The position numbers and the translations under genes are program-made. A DNA stretch of 64,000 nucleotides from Dysidea avara (lineage: Eukaryota > Porifera > Demospongiae > Dictyoceratida > Dysideidae): contig NC_089276.1 in the NCBI RefSeq assembly GCF_963678975.1, positions 27,113,555-27,177,554 of the forward strand, read 5' to 3'. Positions within the stretch are counted from its first letter, which is position 1; each line of letters opens with the position of its first letter. Below, one piece after another: positions 46,017-64,000 of this stretch. The notes beneath the pieces were generated by a model. It saw nothing but the letters and a program-made list of their open reading frames with translations. It ran no database searches and was not told the DNA's origin.

Positions 46017-49000
46017 TGTCACTGCACGCGAGTCTTGAGCAGGAGTGGACAAAAAAAAGTGCAAAAATACTTCGAAGAAACGGCTAATATAAGGAAAACG
46101 GAGTTGGTATTCACGTGATTACAGAGTATACGGAGAAAGGTACATTGCCGTAAAACACGAATCAGGGGTGCGTAGCTTACAGACGGATATGGTAAGAGTG
46201 TCGTGTTGATTATCGCGTTGTTGGCATATCTGTTGTGTGTATTTAGCTAACAGTGTTGTTCTGCTGCTTCACTCCAATTAATGCCCTCGTATACACTCCC
46301 AAAGTGATACCCCAATTTGAAAAATGTAATCATTTTGTCATAGGTATTGTTGATGGCATAAAGACCAGATTACTTATTCTCTGTTTTGAGTATAGCCATC
46401 ATTTTTTCAGAGACCTCAACCTGGAAAGTACACTTGAAGTAAGACCTGAGGTTGAGATTTGCTTACTTATGCGTGAGGTATTGTCTAGAAGTTTCCTGTA
46501 AGAAATTGCAAACTTCACAACTTTCTTTGGTTATTTTCAGTTATACTTCTCCATTTTTAGCCATTAGAGCACTGTTTAGTGCTTTTGCCAAGAGGTTTGA
46601 AGTGAAATTAAATACATTAGAGCTTAGTTTTCTAGGAATTGTAATGTGTGAGATGGAAATCCATGCATGAGTCAACAATCCAATGTATGTATCTTGCACG
46701 TAATACGTGAGAGTTGAGGTGTCTGTTTTTTGCTGACTATCTCACAAAAAGAGAAAATGATATGGGCACATTCAACTACAGTTATTGTTGGAAGGTTTGC
46801 TATAGTAATGTGTCAAAATGCACATAAATCCAATTATTAGATTCTCGTCCCTATCTGTGTGTCTATTTGCTTTACCACATCCATTATTTTTTGTGCCATT
46901 GATGGCTGAATGTAGCTAAAGTTTTATCAAGTCAGTAATCGTTTGTGTGGTCTATAGGTTGCCTTGCTTGGTACATATTTATTTATAGGATGAAAGTAAG
47001 TATACAGTATAATGATTGGATAAAGAGCTGGCACTAACTAAACACGAGTAGATCCTCTAATGGAGTTCCAGTAAAATCATACAGCATTAGTAATTGATTG
47101 TGTATCTGCTTTTTTCTGGATATTTACACAGTGCACAGTTTCTCAAATATTATCCGTGTAGTATATTTTGTAAGAGCTTGTAACCCTTACATGTCTTTAA
47201 CTACATCAGAGTAGCCTGATATTGTCTAGAAAGTTTCATATGGGGGAGGGGGGGAGTTGGCTATGGTCACTGATTGTATTAGTCAATATTTAGTGATTGT
47301 TTTTAGCACAGCCAGCACGTGTAGCATGCTTTGGGATATGTTTCCTTGTCCATAATAATGGGATTGGCAGTTTTAAAACAATTTCAGACCAGTATGTTGT
47401 TCGTCCGGTGATGCAGTACATCCTATGTCTCATAGCTTACCATCATCAGCAGTTTAAAATCTTCAGGTGCACAAAGGAAGTGTTTGTTATAATATGGTCT
47501 ATTAACTATGTTTATACACTGCTCTATGTGTAGTTGCATTCTTTGCTGTAATGTGCTAGAATTCACCCAAGTATGTGAACTAGTTGATTTCTTGGTATAG
47601 CGTATTGTTAATTCATCACATATCGGTGTGGCAAGTGATAAGTACAAATGGCATTCCAGCTTGCAGTGTTTGTAAGCACAGCTGTTCTTCCATGGTACAT
47701 TGACTTGGTAGTATTCGTATTGCTTGTTCTGTTACTTTCAACAAATCTTCCACATTACATTATAGTATAGGCCACTTGTTTAACTGTTATACTTCCTCTC
47801 CTTTGAGAAACCCCTCCATAATTCTCCCAGTAGCAAACTACATTTTTGTCATTGCAAACAGCTGATAATAAGGGACCAGCCTGACAATGATGGTATAGCA
47901 CATTTATCAGTGGAGAGAAGCGAAGTTGTCAATTTTGATGTTAGTACACAGCTTACAGATGTTAAGCTATTCAACTAATCCATTAACTATTTGTATCATT
48001 GTAACTCAAGTCGCCTTTACTCAAGTCAGTTTTCCAGAAAATATATCAACTTGTTCACTTTATTTCTGATCTGTTTTCTTGGTAGTCTGGACATTGTGTA
48101 TGTCTTAGTGTTACCTAGAAATCTCTCACAACTCTACTGTCTATATACCCGTGCTATGAAGGACATCGTACTATTGTGTGTCCCAATGATTTTCAAGTTG
48201 ACCAGCATGTACATGTCCTAAACTGGTACCATTAAATCAATGTGACTGTGATTAGGTATAAAAGGATACGATGGAGGGGGACTCTTGGTGACACCCTAAG
48301 AATACAGTTACATTGTAATTTATAAGCTTTGCTATATTATTGCTGCCACATGGATAGTCTCAGTACTGTAGAGCTGCTGCAGTGTGTACACTAGGAGAAA
48401 TTTTTAAAACATACCATACACACACTTTCTGTTTCAGCATAGATGATAGAGTACATAAAAGGGATAGGAAACGCAAGCGGTTTCCGGTTTGATTTCCGTT
48501 ACGTGTGACTTGAAAGTACAAGACAGTTTTGGGAATTAGTGTTCTAAGCAGCGTAAATAGTAATCCAACAAACTACAGTAAGTGTTTAGGCCTTTGTGAG
48601 AGATTTTGGCGACATAATTCAGATCGTAGATTTGTATCGCATTAACCGTGATTGTTACACGCCGTGATACTTTCGCTCATAGTACCTTCATGCCTCGTCC
48701 ATACTGCTTCTTTTATAGCCGGTTCCACTTTCAAATCTTGTGGTAAGCTAGGCGTGTCACCAACACAGTCTTTTACCCTTGCGTTATACTGCAAGGTGGT
48801 TTAAACTTTTGGGTAAAAATGGAAGATACTTAGTCATTTCTTCGAGCAACAGTTCCTGTTTTGCTCTGATATTCCCTTTCTCTCTGTTAAATGGTAAGGA
48901 ATAGGTTTATCACAGTTAAAAGGATAGAATATATTTATGAAGAAAGTTAAGTGGTTTAAAGTAATTTTTGGGCCGTTTTTTTTTTTTTTTCACTTTCAAT

Positions 49001-49454
49001 CTCCTGTAATTGTGCGTATAACTTCCTTGAGGGTTGGTACTATCCTAGTTCCCTCGATTACTTACTTAAGTTTATTGTAGCAAAGTTTCACAGTCGTTGG
49101 TTACAAAATTCTGTCGTTACAACAATTTGTTTCTCTGATGATACAAATGCAGCAAGCGTAATGAGTATGTTCGTGACGTAATACACGGAATTCCAATAGA
49201 AATGTATGTATTTCGTGATGTCACATTATTGCGTTTCCTATCCCTTTTATGTACTCTGTTATCTATGGTTTCGGTACATGTGGTTCTGTTGTACTGGCAT
49301 CATTCTTGCCTGTTATAATGTTAATTTTTGTACAGCTTTTTTCCATGCAATTTTTTGCCTTGTACAAAGTGCCATTGCATCAACCACCTATGAATATGAT
49401 CTTCCCATTAAATTTTTGCTGTTGTGTATTTTATGATGATAATGTGTAATACTA
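46017..49454. other. Divergent intergenic region between ovoA and the SEFIR gene cluster
   Basis: Both flanking genes point outward, so promoters for each may lie here. The 200 bases just upstream of ovoA (46,017-46,200) are the best promoter candidates for it. Apart from the MITE at 48,438-49,267, no repeat or gene can be named. A homopolymer T run sits near 48,980 inside that MITE. Confidence 0.4.
48438..49267. mobile_element. CATAGATA-family MITE
   Basis: The left arm starts CATAGATGATAGAGTACATA and continues 'aaagggataggaaacgc'; the right arm is its inverse and ends at 49,267 in ATCTATG. 830 bp, no coding capacity. It lies about 190 bp upstream of the CARD start codon of gene A, so it may contribute to its promoter region. 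Confidence 0.8.
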
Positions 49455-55716
<6,262 letters not shown>

Positions 55717-56399
55717 ATATTTGTATTACTTATCTATAAGTTATTAATTTTTATAACTATGTCATTTAAATTTTTAGTGCATGTAAATGATTATTAGATA
55801 TTCTGTCTGTGACTTGAGGAATCCTTAGTTACCTGAGCCACATCTTAGCGGAGTTTGCTTATTCGAATATTCACACCACATTTACTGACACTGATAATGA
55901 AATATAAACTAGAGGATGCCATCATTTGGGATGGAGTGCCAGTGATAAGTTTTCAGGTGGTCTGTAGAGGTGCTTAATATGCATGCAAGTGACTTAAAAC
56001 TAGATAGTCACTGTCTACAGCAATGGAGCATGCCATGTGGTGTAAAATAATTGCAGAGCCACTTCTTGTCTCACGAAATTTAGGTGTTCATTTTGGCATG
56101 TGTACCCTGGCAACCATGTGCATGATAAAGCCCTCTTGTACGTAAATATAAAGGAAAAAAGACTAGCTGCAATGCCTAATCATATGTATGCATGCATGTA
56201 GTTAGAGTATAATATGGAAGTCATAAAGGTTGTCTTGTTGGGCTATTGTGTAGTACAGGATAACAGCTTTTGTGAAAATTTGAATTCAATTGAAACTAGG
56301 GGCTATATATCTTTATGTGTGTGCTTATTTGGAAATGTTCAGTAAACATAATACAGTCTATTCTGATTATAAAATTGTATTGAATCTGCTCATTTTCAG
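55717..56399. other. Intergenic gap between gene A and gene B
   Basis: This 683-bp gap follows the gene A stop codon. No CARD exon or start exon for gene B is recognisable, so gene B either starts at an internal Met or is spliced from gene A exons. The stretch is AT-rich with no repeat borders seen. Confidence 0.4.
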
Positions 56400-58769
56400 T
56401 TGTGAGGGAGTTACTTGTAACTTTACAGCAGTTTGATATGAGTCTTCTACACCGGCAAGCTGGTTGGTACAAGCAGTTATTAACATTATCTCTGTTTAGT
56501 ATGAAAGTTAAGCAAGGTGAGAATAAAAGAATGCAGCTCACTATTACTAGTTAGAGCTCAGTGTAAATTATATAGATGTATGAGTACAGCAAGTATTGAT
56601 GTGTAGGAGATATAGTACATGTACATTACCTGTATATATGCTACTGTGTATAGCTAATGTAATGGATTGGAGCATTTATAAGTATCTCATTCCCAAAGTA
56701 CCTGCACTACAATTTGAACACAAACAGCATACGAACTAGTACATGTCACACACTTAAAGATGGGTAGGGAGACTGGTGCAATGTTAAGAACCCCCATCCA
56801 GTTAACTGTGTTCTTACCCGAATTTTTACCCTGTTTGGCCTCACTTTCATATTCTTAGTGCTATCAAGTCTCTGTATGTACACAACACATTACATGCACT
56901 AGTAGTGATAAGGCTGCACTCAGTCCATCTGTACTATAATAACACACGTGTAAGTATATGACACATATATACATTTATGTATCATGTCCATGTAGTGGAA
57001 TGATGGCCAGCATACATCTCAGTTGTATGTAATAAATACACTGCAGTTGGCTATGCACAAATATAGTAAAGTATTAGGTGTTTGTTTATGTCTGCTGGCA
57101 TATTTTTGTATTTATACGACAATCTTTTCATTATCTTTTGTGACATTGTTAGCATATATAAATCAACATTTTCACCGGATTTGATAACATGTGACCAGCT
57201 TATTTCACATATTTGTTGAGTGTCCGTTGAATAGCAATATCGTATTGATACTACTGAACATGTATTGTGGGCAGCGGATGTCATTCACTAGACATTGTTG
57301 TCTTATAGGCATACCTTAACTATCCTTATTAGGCATTCCATTACATTGTCTTCCACTATAATTATGCACATTCATTAAGATTTAAGAATCTTATGCAGTT
57401 AGTGTTATTCTCATTACTACAGTCCACCCTCATGCTTTCATTGTGTACTCTAAAGAAGATGATCCTAACAATCATGTGAAAGACTTGTCAGATTTCCTGC
57501 GGGCTAACTGTGGAGTGGACTGTGATATTGACCAGTATCATACCAATGACAATGTTCTTGACTGGGAACTGTGGAATGAAGAACAAATCAGAAAGTGTGC
57601 TCATGTAAAGGGCTATGTGCTACTGGTGTGTTCACTAAGACTGTACCAGCAACTCTGTGATGCCAGAAATAGTTTGCGTATTGAAATGAGAGCTGGGCAT
57701 TTGACTAACTTAACATTGAACAGCTTAATAAAGGATTCAATCATAACGCAGCATGTAATCCCAGTGTTTCTTGAACAACACAAAATGGAGTGTGTTCCTA
57801 CTTGTGTTGCAGAGAGAACTTGTTATGCTCTTAACTGGAGTAGGGTGATGAATTGTGATCCTAATGCAGAAGCTAGTGTTATCTTAAACACACCAGGACT
57901 AGAGTCTCTAAGGAGTCTGGTATGTAGACTAAGAAATGAGCCAGAAAGTGTCAAACCAAGAGTAGTCCCTCCTTCCAAACTATCATGTAAGTGTATGGTC
58001 ATGATGAACATATCTCAAGTTTGTGCTGTGTGTAGTGTGGTGTAGTGTGTAGTGTGGTGTAGTGTGTAGTGTGGTGTAGTGTGGAGTAGTGTGCACGTGG
58101 TGTAGTGTGCACGTGGTGTAGTGTGCACATGGTGTAGTGTGCACGTGGTGTAGTGTGCACGTGGTGTAGTGTGGTGTGTTTGTGCATGTATATATATGCT
58201 TGCATGTGTACACGTGTGTGTGTGTGGTTGTACAAACTGTATGTACACATGTCAGTTGGTATGTGTGTGTGTGTGTGTTTTGTATGTCAGTAATGTGCGT
58301 GTGTGTTACACACATCACTATGTGAATTTCAATGCATTAATATAGTGTGTTATGTGCCTGCCAACATGTATGTTGTGCAAGACTTATCTGGTTTCAAATT
58401 TCCTCTTCATTAACTTATCTAGTACAACCACCAGTCTTCTGTCCACCATCATCACTACAAGAAACTCGTGTACCAGTTCAGCAGCTACCAAACCACACTG
58501 AAGTAGAGGATGAGGTTCCTGATGACTATTTGCATGAGGTGGCAGACAACATTGGAAGGGATTGGTCACGTCTTGGTATCAGGCTTGGCATGCGGTCCAG
58601 AACACTGGATATGATAAGACGTGACTCACATTACAACAATAGACAGCAGGCCTACCTGATGTTGGTACACTGGAAGAACACTCACAAATCTCTTCCCACA
58701 ATTGTTGAGCTGCAGGACAGATTGGATGAACTGAGACTGTGTAATATAGGACTTAGACAATGTACATAG
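56400..58769 (+). CDS. SEFIR-death domain gene B (tandem copy, CARD exon not found)
   Basis: Three exons with matching phase 1 joins: 56,400-56,516; 57,423-57,986; 58,423-58,769 (stop TAG). The first reads VRELLVTLQQFDMSLLHRQA and ...LLTLSLFSMKVKQ, related to exon 3 of gene A. The second is SEFIR (HAFIVYSKEDDPNNHVKDLS, CGVDCDIDQYH, GYVLLVCSLRLYQQL). The third has a shorter proline-containing linker and a death domain (VPDDYLHEVADNIGRDWSRL, QQAYLMLVHWKN). The SEFIR exon is nearly identical in DNA to that of gene A over long stretches (for example 54,842-54,900 against 57,617-57,675), while introns differ, which points to recent duplication or gene conversion. The incoming phase of the first exon equals the outgoing phase of gene A exon 2, so gene A exons 1-2 could splice to it. 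An internal Met (DMSLL, about 56,436) is the alternative start. Confidence 0.85.
58020..58200. repeat. GTGTAGTGTG tandem repeat in a gene B intron
   Basis: The intron between the SEFIR and death exons of gene B holds about ten units of 'gtgtagtgtgg/gtgcacgtg' type (58,023-58,180), then GT-rich DNA to 58,310. The gene A intron at the same position is short and only mildly GT-rich, so the array expanded in gene B. Confidence 0.85.
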
Positions 58770-60489
58770 CACATCAATTGTTGTGAATGAATATTGTGTG
58801 TATATCCTATTATGCCACTTATTATCTATACATAATATGACTCATGTTGTCAACTAGTGAGTTTATAGTTACATGGTACTATGGTGTACTATCAGTGCAG
58901 GAGCAGAAAGACCATTATACACACTTAAAGGAAATCAAGCGATGAGCATCAACACCATTCACGCTTTAGCTGTATAGCCATTATGCAATGTATGGTAAAA
59001 TCTTACCGATGAATGGTGGGTATAAAATTAATGTAGATACAATTATAAAATGTGTAAGGGTAGTACATGATGAGCGACACATGTACAGTGTTCATGCACA
59101 AGCTTCAAATTCTTTCATGTGAATCCTAGCTAGTTACTGATTCAGGGACTCACCAGGGATTGTAGATTTGATTGATTTATAAATTGCCTCTCTGACAATC
59201 AGCAACTATATCATTCTTCCTTGCCAGAGCAGCATACAACACCGACGAGTACACATAGCTAGCTAACAAGTACAAACTTAACGCATGATATGGCTACAAA
59301 ACAAATAGCTACATGAACACAAAATAATACAAAACAACTGAACAAATTACATAAAACAGAAAGAACCACTGTTGTTGATAGTAACAGTAATATTATCATC
59401 ATTAGCCAGGTAATTGAAGCCACAGATGTCTTTAAAACTAATAAATATAATTTTGACCCTTGAGCCAGTGCAACAGTTATAGTACAGAATTGCTGCTGGG
59501 TCATTCAGCTGCAGGGACTGTAGTCACTATATCCTAGTTGTGTGATTAGCTATGCCAGTACCCAAACAATGGTCCGTATATTTCAGTAAACTGTTAATCA
59601 CACACGCAATAGCGTAAAAAATAATTATAAAGCTAGTATGTGGATTTCATTGAAATACGTATTTAAAATTTAAATATGGTATCATAACTGAAATAATTCA
59701 AGAGTACAGGACGTCGTCCACGCGGGTTCCACTTAGGATACTTCATACGATAAGTGTGTTAACTGTAGTGTATGTTTTGTCCTGTGGTAGATAGAAGATT
59801 GCTTCATTTTTTAGTAGGGGACGGGAAAACTGAGAAGCCAAATGCGCGGTGCTTCCCCCAAATAAACAGTCTACATCCAAGTCCATTTCCTTGTGTATTT
59901 GTACCCCCATAAATCATTGCTTGAAGTATTACACTACACAGGCAGTATTCTACTTTTAATACGCCCCCTTACTTGACGAATTGTAAAATGATTTTAATAG
60001 TCCAGAAGTCGAGAAGTATATTAAAGTATCTTGCCAGAAGTATCTCATTGTTGCATCATCATGCATACATACGTGAATTTATACTTGAAGAGTAATTTCA
60101 TCTATATAATGGTCTCCACGTAACTTGTTTCATAACAGATTACTTTTGTGATTGTATATTATTGATCAGTATGAACCAACCACTTGATTGTTTGATCTCA
60201 TGTTTGTTCAACAGGATTCATGGTATTGTGTTGACTGGCATGCTATATCAGAGGCATGGCATTAGAATTGTGTCTGTTTTGCTTTAACTGTGAATGCTTG
60301 AGAGGGGACAATATTGGTACTGTTTGTTGTTTGAATTGTGTCTGAGAGGAGGATGTTGAACATGTAGAGAAAGTAAATAGCATCTAGAATAGATGTAGTA
60401 GTGTGCGTCACCGTGTTTATGTGTGTGCGTCACCGTGTGTGCGTGCGTGCGTGCACTCATATGTGTTTTTGTAGTGTAGTATGTGTATG
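58770..60489. other. Intergenic DNA, no gene recognised
   Basis: AT-rich sequence between gene B and the next mobile cluster. I see no coding exon, RNA gene or repeat border that can be supported. Short CA/GT runs occur near 60,410-60,480. Confidence 0.4.
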
Positions 60490-60964
60490 CATAGATAATA
60501 TAGTACAAGTAGGGATTCACAATGGTGATATCACTACGGACAATCCTCATTACGGGTAGGGACTTTGAGTGGCCCTATCTCACTAATTCTACTTTGTTTC
60601 TTCTTGAATTTACCTTGACACTTTCCTATTCTCTATTAGATTAAGTGAGTGTTATCGAATCACAGTGGTTTGCAGCCAGTTTGTCTTGGAACTTCTTCGC
60701 TATGATTGCTCAGGTGTTACACCAATAATTTTTGTGGCGCTACTACTAAAGATTGTGATAAGGTATGAGAATTTTTTATGCAGCAACTAAGTCTCCAATG
60801 ACTGAAGATTTGTATGAAGGTTATATTTTGTGAAGTGAGGCTGATTCTGAGCCCGTAACCAAGACCCATCAAACCCGTAACGAGGATTGTCCTTACATAA
60901 AACTATTAGTTCCTACGGAAAGACGTCACTGTTGCGAATCCCTACTTGTACTATATTATCTATG
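60490..60964. mobile_element. CATAGATA-family MITE
   Basis: Left arm CATAGATAATATAGTACAAG and its inverse at the right (ending 60,964) are partners, with the inner block GACAATCCTC(A/G)TTACGGG shared with the long copy at 0.77-3.5 kb. 475 bp, the shortest family member here, and no coding capacity. Confidence 0.85.
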
Positions 60965-60987
60965 GTGTGTGTAGTGTGTGTGCATGT

Positions 60988-61317
60988 GAGGCAGCATAGC
61001 CAAGTGGCTAGAGGATTGGCCTGTTAATCAAAAGGTTCCAGGTTTGATGCCCGGTTATGCCCAGTTGCTGTTGTTGTTGTTTCCTTGAATAGGAAACTTT
61101 ACTCACATCTACCCAGCTGTATAATGTAGACCTAGTGGCCTGGTGTCAATTGGGGAAGTGGCCCACCCAGCTATAATATCAACGGGTACCTAATGTTAAC
61201 TGCATGGGAAGCAAATACCCAACTGTCCTTGTCTCACTTGGTGATGTTAGGGTCATATGGAACCTTAGGTTCCACAGCCTCTCTTGAACCTGGACATTGT
61301 GCATTTTGTAAGCCTTG
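60988..61317 (+). repeat. tRNA-derived SINE, second copy, split by an insertion
   Basis: The head 'gaggcagcatagccaagtgg' and B-box 'ggttccaggttt' match the copy at 2,843. The body ('ttccttgaataggaaact', 'aatatcaacgggtacct') is diverged from it. Its 3' part is missing here and reappears at about 63,430-63,545, beyond a 2-kb insertion, where it ends in a GT-rich tail. Confidence 0.75.
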
Positions 61318-61318
61318 G

Positions 61319-63388
61319 CTTTTTTGTACACTTTCAGATAAAAGCATGAAACTTGGTAAAAAGTTTGTGTATGACAAAGATTATTTTTCTAGCCACCTAA
61401 GAATTGACCTCTGGTGACCTTTATGGGCAATTTTATGTTCAAAAACTGTCAGTTTTGTCTCTATTTCATGTTTGTATGATCCAATACCCACAAACTTGGT
61501 GTCAAATTTAAGGTCTTGCCCTAAAGAATAAGTTGGTTTTTACAGAAAGTCCATGGCTTAATTCGTTCTAAAGTTACAGTAATTTAAATGGTAAATCATG
61601 CCACTATTTTCTCCCACCCACGCAAAGTTTGAAATATATACAGAAGAGGTTTACTTTTGTAGTACTTATACTGTATGAAAATTTACCATGTGTAATAGGT
61701 AGGAGGGATAGGTCAATGAACTACCATGGGATATGTACCCACTGCATGGTGGGTTTATGTACAAGGTCTAATTTTTGTGAATTTTACTAATTGAAGCTTA
61801 ATTGATCACAAAATTTTACTGTTTTCGTGTGAATGCATTTTGACTGCCTTCTAGATTCTAATTTTTTATTAAATCATCATATGCATGCAAAACAGTTGCT
61901 TGTATTCTGTAGTTTGTGATTGCAGGAGTTTCTGTTGTGAACTGTATATCAAGTTCCTATTAACCTCTCTAATCCAACACCTCTAGCTCTAATCCAGAAT
62001 ACCTCTGTAATCTGACACTGGCTGACTGTTTGCTGCACCAATAACACTTTGTCTGTTTGATATTGTTTTAAGTTTTTTTGCCCCATTTAGCATCTAGTTT
62101 TAGCATAAGCAACATGTCTTTGATTGTTCACAATTTTTATGGAATCATAGCGTTGATCTCTATTCAATGCCATTTTAAGTATAATGTATGCATGTTTACA
62201 GGTATTGTATTATAGTCTCATCATATATGGGAGTGCCGTACTGGGTGATCACTACATAAGTTATAACATCCTGACCACCTGTAAGCGTTCAAGCGTTAAT
62301 CGGATGGCCACTTAACAAATAATAACCCAGTGCATTCTAGAGAGCTAACTAGGTAAGACAGACACATTGCTCAATGCCATACATACCCTATTGCTAGGTA
62401 CTGGTCAATGTGTTGGTTTAAATCAAACCATTTTGTCCACAAAGTGGTGTGACTTATATTAGCTATAATATTATGTTGTACTTCTAAAACATTTGTCTGC
62501 CGGGAATGTAGAAACTTAGTAAGTGTTCTTAATTCTTATTTGTATTTATTTTATATAGTGTATTTTACTGTGTATTGTCAAAAAGCTATACCGTATAGTG
62601 AAAGAATTGGCAGTTTATATTGAATAGTAGAGAATAGTGTAAATACCATTAGTTGAAACAGCCTTATAATATCATGTATAGATGTATAGATCACCAGTAA
62701 GCACTGTTTAATGCCAGTTCCTTGCAATACCAAATCGTGATACACCAACGTAACCCTTGGTATACTGTATATATGTACAACAATTGAGGGTGTGTAGAAC
62801 TACATTGGAGTTTAAGAAGGGTAATAAGTAAAATATTGCATGCTTAAATCTACTTTTTACCCATAGGCGTTAGCCATACGTGTGTGTTCTACCTCATTTT
62901 AGACGAGCAGTGTATTTACTGTATAATGTATACTATATCTCCTGAAGTTAAATTTAACTTGTATAGAGAGGTGGTCTCTTAGCACAGGTGGCCACTACGT
63001 ATGAGACAAGTTTCGGTGTACTGTAATGATATATCTAATAATTATGTTGAGAATATAATCTGTAGTATGTATAGGTGCTATTTTTGCATGATATGTGTGG
63101 GCGGGTGAAAATAGGGCTACTTTTTGCTCTTGTAAATGACTATAACTTTGAAAGCTATGTTAAATGTTACTGTACTCTTCAGAGCAAGAGCATCAATTTG
63201 ACACCAAGTTTGCAAATTTTGAACCTTGTATAAGTGGGATAGATGAGACATTTTAAAGCATTAAATTGGGTGTAAAGGTCATCAAAGGTCAAATCTGAGG
63301 TGGCTCCCTATCAAAAAATAACCTTTATGATACATACAATCTATGTGGTAAATTTCATGCTTTTATCCAAAAGTGCACATAAAAAAGT
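61319..63388. mobile_element. Long-arm foldback element inserted in the SINE
   Basis: The left arm (about 61,319-61,630) and the right arm (about 63,075-63,388) are diverged inverse copies. They share 'gataaaagcatgaaa(c/t)tt', 'acaaacttggtgtcaaatt' / 'gcaaacttggtgtcaaatt' and 'ttgaccttt.atgacc'-type blocks. Arms are about 310 bases and the whole element about 2.07 kb. No transposase is visible in the AT-rich middle. Confidence 0.65.
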
Positions 63389-63429
63389 TCTTAACCCTAG
63401 CTAACAGTTCTCCTGCAGTTAACTAGTCA

Positions 63430-63559
63430 TGCCACAGGAGGACTTGCATACACAAGTGCCTGAGTGGTGCACAGGCATCCCAGTGCTGGTTTGCTGGGTG
63501 GCAATAACTGTGATTCGCACAGCTGCCATAGGCTTGGCTTTGTTGTGTGTGTGTGTGCA

Positions 63560-63591
<32 letters not shown>

Positions 63592-63600
63592 TGTTTGTAT
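63430..63600 (+). repeat. SINE 3' part with GTGC tail
   Basis: The stretch 'cctgagtggtgcacaggc' and following matches the inverted fragment at 2,690-2,842. It ends in (TG)n and (CGTG)n runs (63,545-63,595), the likely microsatellite tail of the SINE. Confidence 0.65.
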
Positions 63601-63829
63601 TTTGTAGAAAGTATTTTTGTAGGTGTAGTATTGTATGTACATACCATACATGTATGCATGTTGTGTATGGGATATGTTGCACTATAATAAGGTACCCTAT
63701 ACTCTAGATGTACTTGTAATTGTTTGCTTTTGTGTAAGTGTGTTTTATCCTTTCACTAATCATTACTGAAATATACGTATTTCACAACACAAACCAGAAC
63801 TTTACAATCATTTCTCATTTAGGGAGGTT

Positions 63830-64000
63830 ATGGCAAGACAATATCACATACAAGATCATTATAGAAGCCTGATCAGTGAACTTCAGGTTGACCCAATCCT
63901 GCCGTACTTGAAGGATCTAAAATGGCTGACCACAGATGAATATGAAACTCTCATCTCACCAATGATGAACCGTCGACAGAAAGCTGAGAAGATTTTATTA
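63830..64000 (+). CDS. CARD-domain gene C, first exon, cut by the window end
   Basis: ATG at 63,830 opens 57 codons to the window edge: MARQYHIQDHYRSLISELQV, then DPILPYLKDLKWLTTDEYET and a RRQKAEKILL end. It matches the gene A CARD (RDHYTILTTHLRVEPLLPHL ... WLTPPDHEAL ... DRKRKVEMIV) at the same spacing, and its start aligns with the gene A start. An acceptor-like 'tttctcatttag' lies just upstream, so a 5' UTR intron is possible. By context it should continue with SEFIR and death exons beyond the window. Confidence 0.85.
   Translation, partial: MARQYHIQDHYRSLISELQVDPILPYLKDLKWLTTDEYETLISPMMNRRQKAEKILL

Noticed and set aside
46189-46191. ATG immediately followed by GTAAGAG, a possible first exon of gene A spliced to 49,461.
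   Set aside because: The ATG at 49,455 lies in frame directly before the CARD and aligns residue for residue with the start of unit C (63,830), so a distant one-codon exon is not needed.
57983-58318. Minus-strand frame rich in His and Thr in the gene B intron.
   Set aside because: It is the translation of the GTGTAGTGTG tandem repeat.

Overview
The window looks like nuclear DNA of an early-branching marine animal, most likely a demosponge. This is inferred from AT-rich DNA, short GT-AG introns, SEFIR and death-fold genes, an ovothiol synthase, and a dense load of small DNA transposons. No species can be proved from the sequence alone. No bacterial operon, rRNA or tRNA gene was seen.

Layout. 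1-13.4 kb is a nest of mobile DNA. An inverted-repeat element (about 0.77-3.5 kb) carries tRNA-derived SINE pieces. It is followed by a large Mutator-like (MULE) transposon on the minus strand (about 5.5-11.5 kb) that encodes a C2H2 finger, a DDE transposase, a SWIM-like finger, a CXXC finger and an OTU protease. A CR1/Jockey-type LINE (11.5-13.2 kb) abuts the 5' end of its gene. 13.5-19.2 kb holds short non-autonomous transposons, a decayed LINE and no convincing gene. At 19.25-20.75 kb is an intronless 500-residue type II membrane protein that resembles a glycosyltransferase. A Ginger1 DNA transposon fills 20,895-28,981 exactly, with a GTTC target duplication and an integrase-type transposase joined to a Ulp1 protease and a PHD finger. 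29.3-34.7 kb holds two decayed reverse-transcriptase elements with nested insertions.

36.59-46.02 kb (minus) is a multi-exon ovothiol synthase gene (OvoA) with all three domains. Its introns hold a piggyBac-type MITE, another MITE and a minisatellite. 49.4-64 kb (plus) is a tandem array of innate-immune adaptor-like genes. Gene A reads CARD - SEFIR - proline-rich linker - death domain in five exons. Gene B repeats the SEFIR and death exons without a visible CARD exon. A third unit begins with a CARD at 63,830 and runs off the window.

The host genes suggest two themes: thiol antioxidant synthesis (OvoA) and death-fold/SEFIR signalling, a layout that parallels MyD88 (death + TIR) but uses the IL-17-pathway SEFIR fold. 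The mobile DNA has its own theme: two unrelated cut-and-paste transposons each carry a ubiquitin- or SUMO-directed cysteine protease and a chromatin-reading zinc finger.
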